Below, one piece after another: positions 23,772 to 32,299 of a DNA stretch of 64,000 nucleotides. The stretch is from Cytophagales bacterium (GTDB lineage Bacteria > Bacteroidota > Bacteroidia > Cytophagales > Cyclobacteriaceae). The stretch lies in contig JAFLBR010000003.1 of assembly GCA_017303795.1 (NCBI GenBank), forward strand, positions 124,001 through 188,000. Reading direction: 5' to 3'. The first letter of the stretch is position 1, and every line of letters starts with the position of its first letter. A model generated the notes under the pieces. That model searched no databases. It saw only the letters and a list, made by a program, of their open reading frames with translations, and was not told where the DNA came from. The translations under genes were made by a program, and so were the position numbers.

Positions 23772-25112
23772 ATGTTCGAAAAATTAAATCTCATTGAACC
23801 TATTCTTAAAGCGTTGCAAGCGGAAGGTTATGTAAAACCAACGCCCATTCAAGAGCAAGCCATACCGGTTTTGTTACAACGTAAAGACTTGCTGGGTTGC
23901 GCCCAGACCGGCACCGGAAAAACTGCGGCCTTCTCTATACCTATGCTGCAATTGCTGCATCAGGACGAACTTTATAAAAAAGAACCCGCAGGCATTAAAG
24001 CATTAGTACTTACACCCACCCGCGAACTTGCTATTCAAATTGGTGAAAGCATTCAGGCGTATGGAAAATTATTGCGCATTAAACACACCGTAATTTTTGG
24101 CGGTGTTTCGCAAAAAGCACAAACCGATGCACTGCGTGCCGGAGTAGATATTTTAGTTGCAACACCTGGCCGTTTACTCGACTTGATGGATCAGCGCTAT
24201 GTAAAACTGGATCGCCTAAAAATGTTTGTGTTGGATGAAGCCGACCGTATGTTAGATATGGGTTTTATCCACGATGTAAAAAAAATCATCGCGCGGATTC
24301 CTGCTAAACGCCAAACCATTTTCTTTTCGGCAACTATGCCACCGGAAATTTCGGCCTTAGCAAATACCATTTTAACTAACCCTGTGCGCGTAGAGGTAAC
24401 GCCTGTTTCATCTACTGCAAACACGGTCAAGCAAGAAATTTATTTTGTTGATAAAGGAAACAAGCGCCACTTGCTGCTGCATTTATTAAATACAGAAAAC
24501 ATCAATACGGCTCTGGTTTTTACACGTACTAAACATGGAGCCGATCGTGTAGCGAAAGACCTGAACAAAGCGGGCATCAGAGCCGAAGCTATTCACGGTA
24601 ATAAATCGCAAAATGCACGGCAACGCGCACTCAGCAATTTCAAAGAACAGAAAACACGCGTATTGGTTGCCACCGATATTGCCGCCCGCGGTATTGATAT
24701 TGATGAACTCTCGCACGTAATTAATTTTGAGTTACCGAATGTACCCGAAACTTATGTGCACCGTATTGGACGCACTGGCCGGGCCGGTGCTACCGGTAGT
24801 TCCATTTCGTTTTGTGATGCTGAAGAAAAAGCCTATCTCAAAGACATACAGAAGTTGATTGGTAAATCGGTGCCGGTTGCAACCGATAATCCATTCCCGA
24901 TGAATGGCAATCATGTTGTGGCACCACCACAAGGTAACAATCGACCAGTGCAGCGACCTCAGCAAAGGCAACAACAGCAACACCAACAACCGCGTAGAGA
25001 TTTTAAACGCAAACAATCTTCTAACACGGCACCTAAAAAATCCAATTCGGGTAATGCTTCGCGCAAACCCAGTCGCGATTGGTTAAGCATGCCTGGCGAA
25101 AAGAATTATTAG
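23772..25112 (+). CDS. DEAD-box ATP-dependent RNA helicase, RhlE-like
   Basis: A 446-residue protein with the complete helicase motif set: Q motif [10 protein letters not shown], motif I AQTGTGKT, Ia PTRELA, Ib [39 protein letters not shown] and [10 protein letters not shown]. The tail from about residue 385 is rich in Q, R, N and P with [11 protein letters not shown], a basic low-complexity RNA-binding extension common in cold-adapted RhlE proteins. It unwinds RNA duplexes in ribosome assembly or mRNA decay. It is preceded by a long structured leader and followed by a pair of palindromes. Confidence 0.93.
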   Translation: MFEKLNLIEPILKALQAEGYVKPTPIQEQAIPVLLQRKDLLGCAQTGTGKTAAFSIPMLQLLHQDELYKKEPAGIKALVLTPTRELAIQIGESIQAYGKLLRIKHTVIFGGVSQKAQTDALRAGVDILVATPGRLLDLMDQRYVKLDRLKMFVLDEADRMLDMGFIHDVKKIIARIPAKRQTIFFSATMPPEISALANTILTNPVRVEVTPVSSTANTVKQEIYFVDKGNKRHLLLHLLNTENINTALVFTRTKHGADRVAKDLNKAGIRAEAIHGNKSQNARQRALSNFKEQKTRVLVATDIAARGIDIDELSHVINFELPNVPETYVHRIGRTGRAGATGSSISFCDAEEKAYLKDIQKLIGKSVPVATDNPFPMNGNHVVAPPQGNNRPVQRPQQRQQQQHQQPRRDFKRKQSSNTAPKKSNSGNASRKPSRDWLSMPGEKNY

Positions 25113-25118
25113 ACCGCT

Positions 25119-25163
25119 AAGGTTGACAACCTTTTAACTTTTCAGAAAAAGGTTGTCAACCTT
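25119..25163. repeat. Pair of AAGGTTGnCAACCTT palindromes forming a 17-bp hairpin
   Basis: The first copy, at 25119-25133, has central A; the second, at 25149-25163, has central T. Each is a near-perfect palindrome on its own, and together (25119-25135 with 25147-25163) they make a perfect 17-bp stem with an 11-base loop. No T-run follows, so it is not a typical terminator. It lies between the helicase stop and the phosphoesterase start. Confidence 0.75.
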
Positions 25164-25179
25164 TGGCTAATTTTCGGAA

Positions 25180-25683
25180 ATGAAAATTGGCCTCATCAGC
25201 GACACGCACAGTTACCTCGATCCAAAAGTATTTACCTACTTTAAAGCGTGCGATGAAGTGTGGCACGCTGGCGATATTGGCGATGCCGCAGTTGCAAACG
25301 AACTCGAAAAATTCAAGCCACTGCGGGCCGTGTTTGGCAACATCGATGACAAAGTCATGCAAGCACGCTACCCGGAAGACCATTGGTTTACCTGTGAAGG
25401 ACTAACCTTCTGGGTGACACACATAGGTGGCGCACCACCCAACTACAATCCACGGATTAAAAAACTACTGAAAGAAAAAACACCCGATGTATTTATCTGT
25501 GGCCACTCGCACATTCTTCGGGTAAAGAAAGATCCGGCCTATAACATGCTTTACATCAATCCAGGTGCAGCCGGCAATCATGGATTTCACAGCATAAAAA
25601 CCCTGATTCGGTTCGAGATCAACACCAAAATAATCAGTAAGCTGGAAGTTATTGAGTTGGGGAAGCGGGGAGCTCTTGGTTAA
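25180..25683 (+). CDS. YfcE/MJ0936-type metallophosphoesterase
   Basis: A 167-residue single-domain calcineurin-like phosphoesterase. Metal-site motifs: GLISDTHSY (DxH), HAGDIGD (GD), FGNID (GN-D in place of GNHD), the His in THIGG, and the final ICGHSH. This is the set of the small YfcE family, which hydrolyses phosphodiesters such as 2',3'-cNMP or related compounds in vitro; the natural substrate is unknown. There is no signal peptide, so it is cytoplasmic. It stands alone, preceded by the palindrome pair at 25119-25163. Confidence 0.88.
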   Translation: MKIGLISDTHSYLDPKVFTYFKACDEVWHAGDIGDAAVANELEKFKPLRAVFGNIDDKVMQARYPEDHWFTCEGLTFWVTHIGGAPPNYNPRIKKLLKEKTPDVFICGHSHILRVKKDPAYNMLYINPGAAGNHGFHSIKTLIRFEINTKIISKLEVIELGKRGALG

Positions 25684-25709
25684 AGTCGTCAAGTCGCTAA
25701 CCAAGTTGG

Positions 25710-26045
25710 TTAGGCTATTTTTAAAATGCAATTCTGTTTATCGATTGTACCAAAAGCTATAAGCTCCTCTTTATTTTTAAGAATCAACTCCAGAATATAA
25801 TCCGATGATCTGTTCCCACAGATTAAATGAACTACTTTGGGTGGACAACCATTTACAAGACTGCGTTCATCGAAGTCGTTGTCTTTGGTAAGAATTACAA
25901 AATTTCCCATAAGAGCATACTCCCAAACGGCAAGGTCGTCAGCAGCAACACCGACTGTATTTCGCACGTGTTCAGAATCAGGAAACGTTGTAAGAATCCT
26001 GGAAAGGAGTTTATGAGAAAGGTTATTATCAATTAAAAACTTCAA
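25710..26045 (-). CDS. DUF5615 PIN-like protein (probable toxin)
   Basis: A 111-residue protein starting MKFLIDNNLSHKLL with the family's early acidic residue (D6) and the later cluster ILTKDNDFDE. DUF5615 proteins have a PIN/Mut7-C-like fold and nearly always follow a DUF433 gene, as here with a 4-base ATGA overlap (26042-26045). The pair is regarded as a toxin-antitoxin-like module with a putative RNase toxin. All expected acidic residues seem to be present, so I take it to be intact. Activity is inferred, not shown. Confidence 0.85.
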   Translation of the reverse strand: MKFLIDNNLSHKLLSRILTTFPDSEHVRNTVGVAADDLAVWEYALMGNFVILTKDNDFDERSLVNGCPPKVVHLICGNRSSDYILELILKNKEELIAFGTIDKQNCILKIA

Positions 26046-26272
26046 GCCGATTGAAGCAAACGTGTGTGTTTTTCTGCGTCAGCCGCATAGCTAAGGCAAG
26101 CTTGAATATCCTCGGCTGTTAGATCAGGGAAATCCTCCAGAATTTGTTCTGTGGTTGTGCCTGAAGCAAGGTAACTCAATACATCATAAACCGTAATCCT
26201 CATGCCTCTGATGCAAGGTTTTCCACCACGCTTTCCGGGCTCAAGGGTAATAATCGGGTTCTGTAAATTCAT
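26042..26272 (-). CDS. DUF433 antitoxin-like protein
   Basis: From the ATG at 26272 the protein has 76 residues and begins MNLQNPIITLEPGKRGGKPC, close to the usual DUF433 opening with GKPCIRGMRITV. DUF433 is a short winged-helix/AbrB-like DNA-binding family that accompanies DUF5615. A longer frame back to a TTG at 26293 exists, but the family N-terminus favours the ATG. It overlaps the toxin start by ATGA, so the antitoxin is translated first, as in classical modules. Confidence 0.85.
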   Translation of the reverse strand: MNLQNPIITLEPGKRGGKPCIRGMRITVYDVLSYLASGTTTEQILEDFPDLTAEDIQACLSYAADAEKHTRLLQSA

Positions 26273-26280
26273 AACAGCAT

Positions 26281-26288
26281 TAAAGGTA
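26281..26288 (-). promoter_or_regulatory. Possible promoter of the DUF433-DUF5615 pair
   Basis: The minus strand reads TACCTTTA (one base from TAnnTTTG) with a TTTTTG about 17 bases upstream. The predicted transcript would begin within a few bases of the ATG at 26272, so it would be nearly leaderless. Confidence 0.3.
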
Positions 26289-26355
26289 GCCAATCAGCAC
26301 AAAAACAAAAAGCCAATGAACATCGTCCATTGGCTTCGTATATCATTCCGAAAAA

Positions 26356-26511
26356 TTACTTGGCTTTCTTAGCCTTAAATTCTTCTTTGATTTTTTCAAT
26401 ATCAACAGCTTTAGCCACTGGCTTAAAGTTCTGATTCTTCAAATCGGTTCTTCTGCGGGCTGCTTTAGCCTTATCCTTACGGTTTTTTCTCTTTAAGCGG
26501 GTTACTGACAT
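26356..26511 (-). CDS. Small lysine/arginine-rich conserved-type protein (51 aa)
   Basis: An unlisted short frame: it begins MSVTRLKRKNRKDKAKAARR and ends EEFKAKKAK. About 40 percent of residues are Lys or Arg, so it is strongly basic and probably binds nucleic acid or the ribosome. A clear AAAGGAG lies just before the ATG, unusual among genes here, and a full TATTTTTG -7 box lies upstream; both support real expression. I recall similar short basic hypothetical proteins in Cytophagales but cannot name a family. No function is proposed. Confidence 0.7.
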   Translation of the reverse strand: MSVTRLKRKNRKDKAKAARRRTDLKNQNFKPVAKAVDIEKIKEEFKAKKAK

Positions 26512-26536
26512 GACTCCTTTGATTTTAAACAGGCCG

Positions 26537-26544
26537 CAAAAATA
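26537..26544 (-). promoter_or_regulatory. -7 box (TATTTTTG) for the small basic protein
   Basis: Full TAnnTTTG match on the minus strand, 25 bases upstream of the ATG at 26511, followed by the AAAGGAG ribosome-binding sequence. The -33 element is not obvious. Confidence 0.5.
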
Positions 26545-26563
26545 AACAGGTTTTGTAATTTAT

Positions 26564-26673
26564 TGCCACAGATTCACAGATTATTTCGAATTAAGCCAAA
26601 AAATCCAGTAAATCAAGATTAATAACCAGTTTATAGGGTATTCGCCTCACACCCAATCTGTGAATCTGTGGCA
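26564..26673. repeat. 19-bp perfect inverted repeat around a 72-base spacer
   Basis: TGCCACAGATTCACAGATT at 26564-26582 is exactly complementary to the sequence at 26655-26673. Each arm contains a repeated ACAGATT/CACAGATT core. It ends 26 bases before the hisS start. The form fits a small non-coding mobile or REP-like element; the spacer (26583-26654) has no frame worth calling. Confidence 0.75.
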
Positions 26674-26699
26674 GATGCTTAAATTGCCCTGTTTTTATT

Positions 26700-28391
26700 A
26701 TGGACAAGCCCACATTACCAAAAGGTACCCGCGACTTTGGCCCGGCACAAATGGCCAAACGGCAGTTTATTTTCAATACCATCCGCACGGTTTTTCAGAA
26801 ATACGGCTTCCAGCCGCTTGAAACCCCTGCCATGGAAAACCTGAGTACCCTTACGGGGAAGTATGGGGAAGAAGGGGATCAGTTGTTGTTTAAAGTGCTT
26901 GATTCGGGTGATTATTTCGAAAAAATGATATCCCGAATAAAAGATGCGCTATTCGATTTTCTCAAGTATATCATAAAAGATCACTTTACCACAGCATCTG
27001 ATCCAAACGATAGATCCGCTCAAAAGATTAAAGATGTATTAATTAAATTCCATCAAAGAGAGGCTTGGATTTCATCTCGCTATCTTTCAGGCTATCAAAA
27101 AGAAATTTTCAAAACATTTATTGAAGAGGATTTAGAGTTTCTTTCAATCAGCTTAAGTGAATTTCTAAATAGAGCAAGTTTGTATAAAGAAAATTTTGAT
27201 TCAAATTTTGATCACCATTTTCGCCAGTTCAGAGATAATGATTTTAACAATAGAGTGCTACCAAAGGCTCTGAAGTTTATTACCTCCAAGGTGATTACAT
27301 CGGAATCATCCGAAAAAGGTCTTCGCTACGATCTCACCGTTCCATTCGCACGCTATGTGGTAATGAACCGGCATGAAATCACTTTCCCATTTAAGCGTTA
27401 CCAGATACAACCGGTGTGGCGGGCCGATCGTCCGCAGAAAGGTCGATACCGTGAGTTCTATCAATGCGATGCCGATGTGGTGGGAACCGATTCATTGATC
27501 TGCGAAGCTGAAATCATTTTAATGATTAAAGAAGTTTTTAAAGGTTTGGGCATTACGGATTATAGCATCAAACTAAATCACCGTGCTATCCTTTCCGGCT
27601 TGGCCGAAATCTGTAAAGGCGGAAATGAAACTTCGTTGTTTGTAGCCATCGATAAGCTGGATAAAATCGGTGAAGAAAAAGTAAAGGAAGAATTGCGCAG
27701 TCGTGGGTTTGCCGATGAGAGTCTTACCAAAGTGTTTAACATCTTAAACTTCAAGGGTAATACATCTGAAAAGCTTCAATTCATCACACAAAAATTTGCC
27801 AATAGCGAAGCCGGCAAAAAAGGCATCAGCGATTTAACACAAGTACTTCAATTGCTTAAAGACTATAACGCTACTGAAGATCATGTAGAGTTCGACATCG
27901 CACTAGCGCGGGGCTTGAGTTATTACACGGGCTGCATCTTCGAAGTAAAAATTAATAAGGTAGCCATTGGTAGTGTGAGCGGTGGTGGGCGTTACGATAA
28001 CCTTACGGGAGGATTTGGTTTGCCGAATGTTTCAGGCGTTGGATTTTCATTTGGGGTTGATCGGTTATACGATTCGATGGAAGAACTGAAACTGTTTCCG
28101 CAGAAAACGCAGATCAGCAGCAAAGTATTGATCGCGCACTTCGATGCCGAAAGTAAAAAATACGGATTGGGTGTTTTACAGCAACTGCGTGCACAGGGCA
28201 TTGCCTCAGAAATTTATCCGGATGCTGTTAAGATTCAAAAGCAATTAGACTACGCCAACAAAAAACTGATTCCGTATGTAATTGTAATTGGCTCGGAAGA
28301 AGTAAAGAGTGGTTTGCTGGCATTTAAGAATATGAAAGCAGGCGAGCAGCAGAAGTTGAGTGTTGGTGAGATTATTAACCTGATTAAATAG
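26700..28391 (+). CDS. hisS: Histidyl-tRNA synthetase with an unusual internal insertion
   Basis: A 563-residue class II synthetase that charges tRNA-His. Family landmarks: PKGTRDFGP at the start, motif 1 in the region ETPAMENL, KGLRYDLTVPFARYVVMNR, motif 2 QPVWRADRPQKGRYREFYQCD, the His-binding ARGLSYYTGCIFEV, motif 3 GVGFSFGVDRLYD, and the C-terminal anticodon-binding domain. Ordinary enzymes have about 450 residues. Here about 115 extra residues (about 73-190, bases about 26916-27270) lie between LLFKVLDSGD and SEKGLRYDL, where relatives have only a short link. The insert is helical-looking and AT-rich, and I count five AGA among its eight arginine codons, whereas the flanks that I read use CGN. 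All catalytic motifs are intact, so the enzyme should work. Confidence 0.93.
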   Translation: MDKPTLPKGTRDFGPAQMAKRQFIFNTIRTVFQKYGFQPLETPAMENLSTLTGKYGEEGDQLLFKVLDSGDYFEKMISRIKDALFDFLKYIIKDHFTTASDPNDRSAQKIKDVLIKFHQREAWISSRYLSGYQKEIFKTFIEEDLEFLSISLSEFLNRASLYKENFDSNFDHHFRQFRDNDFNNRVLPKALKFITSKVITSESSEKGLRYDLTVPFARYVVMNRHEITFPFKRYQIQPVWRADRPQKGRYREFYQCDADVVGTDSLICEAEIILMIKEVFKGLGITDYSIKLNHRAILSGLAEICKGGNETSLFVAIDKLDKIGEEKVKEELRSRGFADESLTKVFNILNFKGNTSEKLQFITQKFANSEAGKKGISDLTQVLQLLKDYNATEDHVEFDIALARGLSYYTGCIFEVKINKVAIGSVSGGGRYDNLTGGFGLPNVSGVGFSFGVDRLYDSMEELKLFPQKTQISSKVLIAHFDAESKKYGLGVLQQLRAQGIASEIYPDAVKIQKQLDYANKKLIPYVIVIGSEEVKSGLLAFKNMKAGEQQKLSVGEIINLIK

Positions 28392-28421
28392 TAATGAATT
28401 TAATTGACAATCATCAATTGA

Positions 28422-28448
28422 CAATTGACAAAAAGTCCTTGTCAATTG
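28422..28448. repeat. 10-bp hairpin in AATTGACA-rich spacer after hisS
   Basis: CAATTGACAA (28422-28431) pairs perfectly with TTGTCAATTG (28439-28448). The 85-base gap between hisS and hutH also carries further copies of AATTGACA and GTCAAC. No clean T-run follows, so termination is uncertain; it may be a dispersed palindromic repeat. Confidence 0.6.
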
Positions 28449-28476
28449 CCTATTTGTCAACTGTCAACTAGTACGG

Positions 28477-29979
28477 ATGGAGCAAACGCACACCATATCA
28501 AACTCTCCCCTCACCCTGCACAATCTTGATCAGGTTTTGCGCAGTAATCTAAGTCTTGCACTTTCACCAGAATCGCGTAAGCAAATCATAAAATGCCGCG
28601 AGTATCTCGATCAGAAATTAGCTTCATCCTCCACTCCTATTTATGGTATTAACACGGGCTTCGGTTCGTTGTACAATAAAAATATTCCAAAAGATCAGCT
28701 CGAAAAACTGCAAGAGAATCTGGTGAAGTCGCACGCATGCGGCACTGGTCCCGAAGTTCCGCCAGAGATTGTGATGCTGATGTTGTTTCTGAAAATTCAA
28801 TCGCTATCATACGGTTACTCAGGTGTACAACTAGAAACCGTAAATCGGTTAATCGACATGTATAATAACCGGGTGTGGCCACGCGTATATGAAATGGGCT
28901 CGCTGGGTGCATCGGGAGATCTGGCTCCATTAGCGCATCTATCGCTCACGCTGATTGGTTCGGGCGAAGTGCATTACGATGGTGCCATCTATACTGGCGA
29001 AGCACTTCTAAAAAAATTGAGTTGGGATAAAATTCACTTCAAAGCAAAAGAAGGCTTAGCCTTGCTGAACGGCACGCAGTTTATGAGTGCATACGGCACG
29101 TGGAGTTTGCTGCATGCGCATCGGGTATTAAAACTGGCTAATCTTATTGGCGCACTTTCGTTAGATGCATTTGATGGCCGGTTAGAACCTTTCGATGAAG
29201 CCGTACATAAAATTCGTCCGCATGCCGGGCAAGTGCATGTGGCGGCATCCGTAAAGGAAATTTTAAAAGGAAGTGCCATTGCTTCGCAAGCTAAAAAGCA
29301 TGTGCAAGATCCTTATTCTTTCCGCTGCATTCCGCAAGTGCATGGCGCCAGTTATGATGCCATTCAGTTTGTAACACAAAGTTTTCTAACCGAAATAAAT
29401 TCGGTAAGCGATAACCCTAACATTTTTGCCGATGCGGATAAAATTATTTCAGCCGGTAATTTTCATGGGCAGCCGTTAGCCTTGCCGTTAGACTTTCTGG
29501 CCATTGCCTTGGCCGAATTGGGAAATATTTCGGAGCGCAGAACCTATCAATTAATTTCGGGGGCGCGCGATTTGCCGCATTACCTTGTAGCCGATCCAGG
29601 TATTAACTCCGGTTTGATGATACCACAATACACGGCCGCATCGCTGGTAAGCCAGAATAAACAACTATGCACTCCGGCATCAGTCGATTCTATTGTGTCG
29701 AGTAACGGACAAGAAGATCACGTAAGTATGGGTGCCAATGCAGCTACAAAAGTTTATCGTGTGGTGAATAATTTATATTCCATTCTGGCTATTGAATTGA
29801 TTACCGCAGCACAGGCGTTGCATTTCAGGCGACCGTTAACGTCATCGGCCGAACTGGAAGCGTTTGTGAATACTTTCAGGAAGGTTGTTCCGTTTATAGA
29901 AACAGATCGGGAGTTACACGTGGATATGGTAGCTGCCGAGAGTTTTTTAAAAACCTATTCGTTGAAATTTCCAGTTTAG
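28477..29979 (+). CDS. hutH: Histidine ammonia-lyase
   Basis: A 500-residue aromatic ammonia-lyase. The self-cyclising Ala-Ser-Gly that forms the MIO cofactor is in GSLGASGDLAPLAHL (about residues 142-156). The N-terminal active-site loop YGINTGFGSL and the later SVSDNPNIF and QEDHVSMGANAA are all present. HutH turns histidine into urocanate and ammonia, the first step of histidine use. No hutU, hutI or hutG is adjacent, so the rest of the pathway must lie elsewhere. A tyrosine or phenylalanine lyase of the same family is a less likely alternative. It follows hisS by 85 bases. Confidence 0.9.
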   Translation: MEQTHTISNSPLTLHNLDQVLRSNLSLALSPESRKQIIKCREYLDQKLASSSTPIYGINTGFGSLYNKNIPKDQLEKLQENLVKSHACGTGPEVPPEIVMLMLFLKIQSLSYGYSGVQLETVNRLIDMYNNRVWPRVYEMGSLGASGDLAPLAHLSLTLIGSGEVHYDGAIYTGEALLKKLSWDKIHFKAKEGLALLNGTQFMSAYGTWSLLHAHRVLKLANLIGALSLDAFDGRLEPFDEAVHKIRPHAGQVHVAASVKEILKGSAIASQAKKHVQDPYSFRCIPQVHGASYDAIQFVTQSFLTEINSVSDNPNIFADADKIISAGNFHGQPLALPLDFLAIALAELGNISERRTYQLISGARDLPHYLVADPGINSGLMIPQYTAASLVSQNKQLCTPASVDSIVSSNGQEDHVSMGANAATKVYRVVNNLYSILAIELITAAQALHFRRPLTSSAELEAFVNTFRKVVPFIETDRELHVDMVAAESFLKTYSLKFPV

Positions 29980-29994
29980 TTTGAATTATAAATT

Positions 29995-31914
29995 GTGAAG
30001 AAGGGCTCGTTTATCGGATTGATTTTTTTGCTGAGTGCATTAAGTGCGCATGCACAATATACGAGTCGGCTGGGCCGGTTTAGTGTAGATGAAGTGAAGG
30101 GCTGTGCTCCGTTTACCGTTACAATTCTCAATACAAATTTACTTAGCCCGCCTCCAAGTCCTCAACAATGTACTGCGGGCTTCCCCTGCCTGATGACGCC
30201 CGGTGATAGTGGCCCAACGCAACAAAATCAGTTTACACTTACCTATACACAACCCGGTACTTATACTCTTTCAGTGTTGTATCAAAACATTGGGGCCGAT
30301 GATATTCAGATTACGGTTGACCCAAACGTGCAACCTGAGTTTGAAATTTATACGTGTTCCGGTTTTCAAACATCCATTAAGATTACGGATAAGACTTACG
30401 ATCAATATTTCATCGACTTCAATAACGATGGCACGATTGAATCCGCTATTCCCAACAGTAACAACCAAACGGCATCGCATAATTACGGTGGTGCGGGAAC
30501 ATTCAACATCAGTGTAAGGGGTCGCGATATTAATTCAGCTAACAACTGCGCAGCTAAAATCCAGTCGTTTACTGCACTGCCGGTTTTGCCCACACCACAA
30601 ATCAATACCCTTACGGCACTCAACAGTACATCCTTGCAACTAGTTTTTACACCACAACCTAATATTCAATACCGGTTGGAGATTGGTGTAAACAGTGGCA
30701 CCGTCTTTCAACAGTTTCAAACGCTGTATGGCGTTAGTACAGTAACCATACCCAACCTGCAAACCGATAATAACTTTTATTGCTTCCGCTTAAGTTCGTT
30801 CGATCCTTGCACCAATACGCATACGTACTCGGCACCGGTTTGTAGTCATAACTTTGACTTAAGTATTGAAAACGGAAACAACCGGCTTACCTGGACCACG
30901 GCCTCGGTAGCTGTAGTCAGTACCGAAATTGTTCGCAATAGTACTTCTTACACTATCATACCGGGTTCACCTAATCAGCTTAACGATGTGGATGTGGAGT
31001 GCAAAACCAATTATTGTTATCAGGTAATCAATCGATATGCTGGTGGCGGGCGCAGCATCTCGCTTCAAAAATGTGGCAATGCATTTACTACCGTTACGCC
31101 AACTGCGGTGAATAATGTAAGTGCGCTGGTGGCTTCGCCCGGAGTGCAGTTAACCTGGCAACAAGATCCGGCTTTTACAGTAGCTCAACATTCCATTTCA
31201 CAAGGAAAACCCGGCTCAGGCTTTTCAGTAATAGGTCAAACTCCGGTGCAGAATTTTGCTGATCCGGATTACACAACTGAATCAGGCAATTGTTATCGCA
31301 TCAACTACACCGATTTATGCGACAACACCAGCAATCAAGGCATTCTGGTTTGCCCGATTCGTCTTTCTGCCTCGATTGATAATGAAAATGTAATTACCGT
31401 GCGCTGGAGCGGATTTAAAGGCTGGCAAAGTGGTGTTGCCAATTATCAATTGCAGAAGTTTGATAAGAGCGGTGGTTTAATGGCAACACTTAATCTGGGT
31501 GCCGATACCGTTTGGGTAGATGATCAACCCGATGATGTGAATCAGGTGTTACAATATTTTATCACCGCACAACCAATTCAGGCAGGTTTATCCAATTCTG
31601 TTTCCAACCGATTAGTTGTAACCCGCGAAGCAAACTTGTTTTACCCAACAGCCTTTACACCCGATGGTGTTGGGCCGGTAGAAAACGAAACGTTTACGGT
31701 GCGGGGTCATTACATTACGCGGCTCGAATTAAAAGTTTTCGATCGGTGGGGGTCAATGGTTTATTTTAATGATAAGAATGAACCGTGGGATGGAACCAAC
31801 AACGGACGCCCGTTACCTGAAGGAACATACGTATGGAATGCGCGGATAGTTGATTTTGCGGGGCGCACGTTTACACGAGGCAGCACGGTGGTTATCCTGA
31901 AAAAAAAGAACTAA
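29995..31914 (+). CDS. Secreted protein with T9SS type B (CHU_C) sorting domain
   Basis: A 639-residue protein from a GTG at 29995, 15 bases after hutH. The signal peptide (MKKGSFIGLIFLLSALSAHA) is followed by a PKD-like domain (KGCAPFTVTILN to about residue 110), several fibronectin-III-like segments (about 200-530) with paired cysteines, and the CHU_C domain (FYPTAFTPDGVGPVENETF to TVVILKKKN). It should be exported across the outer membrane by T9SS and attached at the surface. I do not recognise an enzyme domain. It has no PorP/SprF partner beside it, unlike the giant adhesin. Confidence 0.85.
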   Translation: MKKGSFIGLIFLLSALSAHAQYTSRLGRFSVDEVKGCAPFTVTILNTNLLSPPPSPQQCTAGFPCLMTPGDSGPTQQNQFTLTYTQPGTYTLSVLYQNIGADDIQITVDPNVQPEFEIYTCSGFQTSIKITDKTYDQYFIDFNNDGTIESAIPNSNNQTASHNYGGAGTFNISVRGRDINSANNCAAKIQSFTALPVLPTPQINTLTALNSTSLQLVFTPQPNIQYRLEIGVNSGTVFQQFQTLYGVSTVTIPNLQTDNNFYCFRLSSFDPCTNTHTYSAPVCSHNFDLSIENGNNRLTWTTASVAVVSTEIVRNSTSYTIIPGSPNQLNDVDVECKTNYCYQVINRYAGGGRSISLQKCGNAFTTVTPTAVNNVSALVASPGVQLTWQQDPAFTVAQHSISQGKPGSGFSVIGQTPVQNFADPDYTTESGNCYRINYTDLCDNTSNQGILVCPIRLSASIDNENVITVRWSGFKGWQSGVANYQLQKFDKSGGLMATLNLGADTVWVDDQPDDVNQVLQYFITAQPIQAGLSNSVSNRLVVTREANLFYPTAFTPDGVGPVENETFTVRGHYITRLELKVFDRWGSMVYFNDKNEPWDGTNNGRPLPEGTYVWNARIVDFAGRTFTRGSTVVILKKKN

Positions 31915-31929
31915 GCCACAGGTTTCGTT

Positions 31930-31937
31930 TATCTTTG
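31930..31937 (+). promoter_or_regulatory. -7 box (TATCTTTG) upstream of ybaB
   Basis: Full TAnnTTTG match 26 bases before the ATG at 31964. No clear -33 TTG at the standard distance. Confidence 0.45.
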
Positions 31938-31963
31938 TCAATCAAAACTAAAATTCCAGCAGC

Positions 31964-32299
31964 ATGTTCGACATGATGAAAATGATGGGCCGCATGAAAG
32001 AGGTGCAGGCTAAAATCAAAGAAGCACAAGATAACCTGGTGAAAGTACAAGCCACGGGCGAATCGGGCGGAGGAATGGTAAAGGCAACTGTTAACGGCAA
32101 AAAGCAACTCATTTCATTAGATATTGATGCGGCCATTCTGAAAGCCGATGACAAAATTCTGGTTCAGGATCTGGTAGTAGCTGCGGTAAACAAAGCTGCC
32201 GAAGAAGCTGAGGTATTAGCTAAAGAAGAATTAAAGAAAGCTACCGAAGGCTTGTTGCCCAATATTCCGGGTATGGATTTAAGCAGCCTGATGGGATGA
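31964..32299 (+). CDS. ybaB: YbaB/EbfC nucleoid-associated protein
   Basis: A 111-residue protein with the typical opening MFDMMKMMGRMKEVQAKIKE, the central GGGMVKATVNGKKQLISLDID strand-turn region and a C-terminal helix ending in a Gly/Pro-rich tail (IPGMDLSSLMG). It forms a dimeric tweezer that binds DNA. In many bacteria it lies next to dnaX-recR; here the following gene is a glycosyltransferase overlapping by ATGA (32296-32299). Confidence 0.92.
   Translation: MFDMMKMMGRMKEVQAKIKEAQDNLVKVQATGESGGGMVKATVNGKKQLISLDIDAAILKADDKILVQDLVVAAVNKAAEEAEVLAKEELKKATEGLLPNIPGMDLSSLMG

Noticed and set aside
26916-27270. Intein or mobile gene in hisS
   Set aside because: No Cys/Ser start, no His-Asn end and no endonuclease motif; the segment simply lengthens the protein.
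28477-29979. A hut operon around hutH
   Set aside because: I looked for hutU, hutI and hutG on both sides; neighbours are hisS and a T9SS cargo gene.
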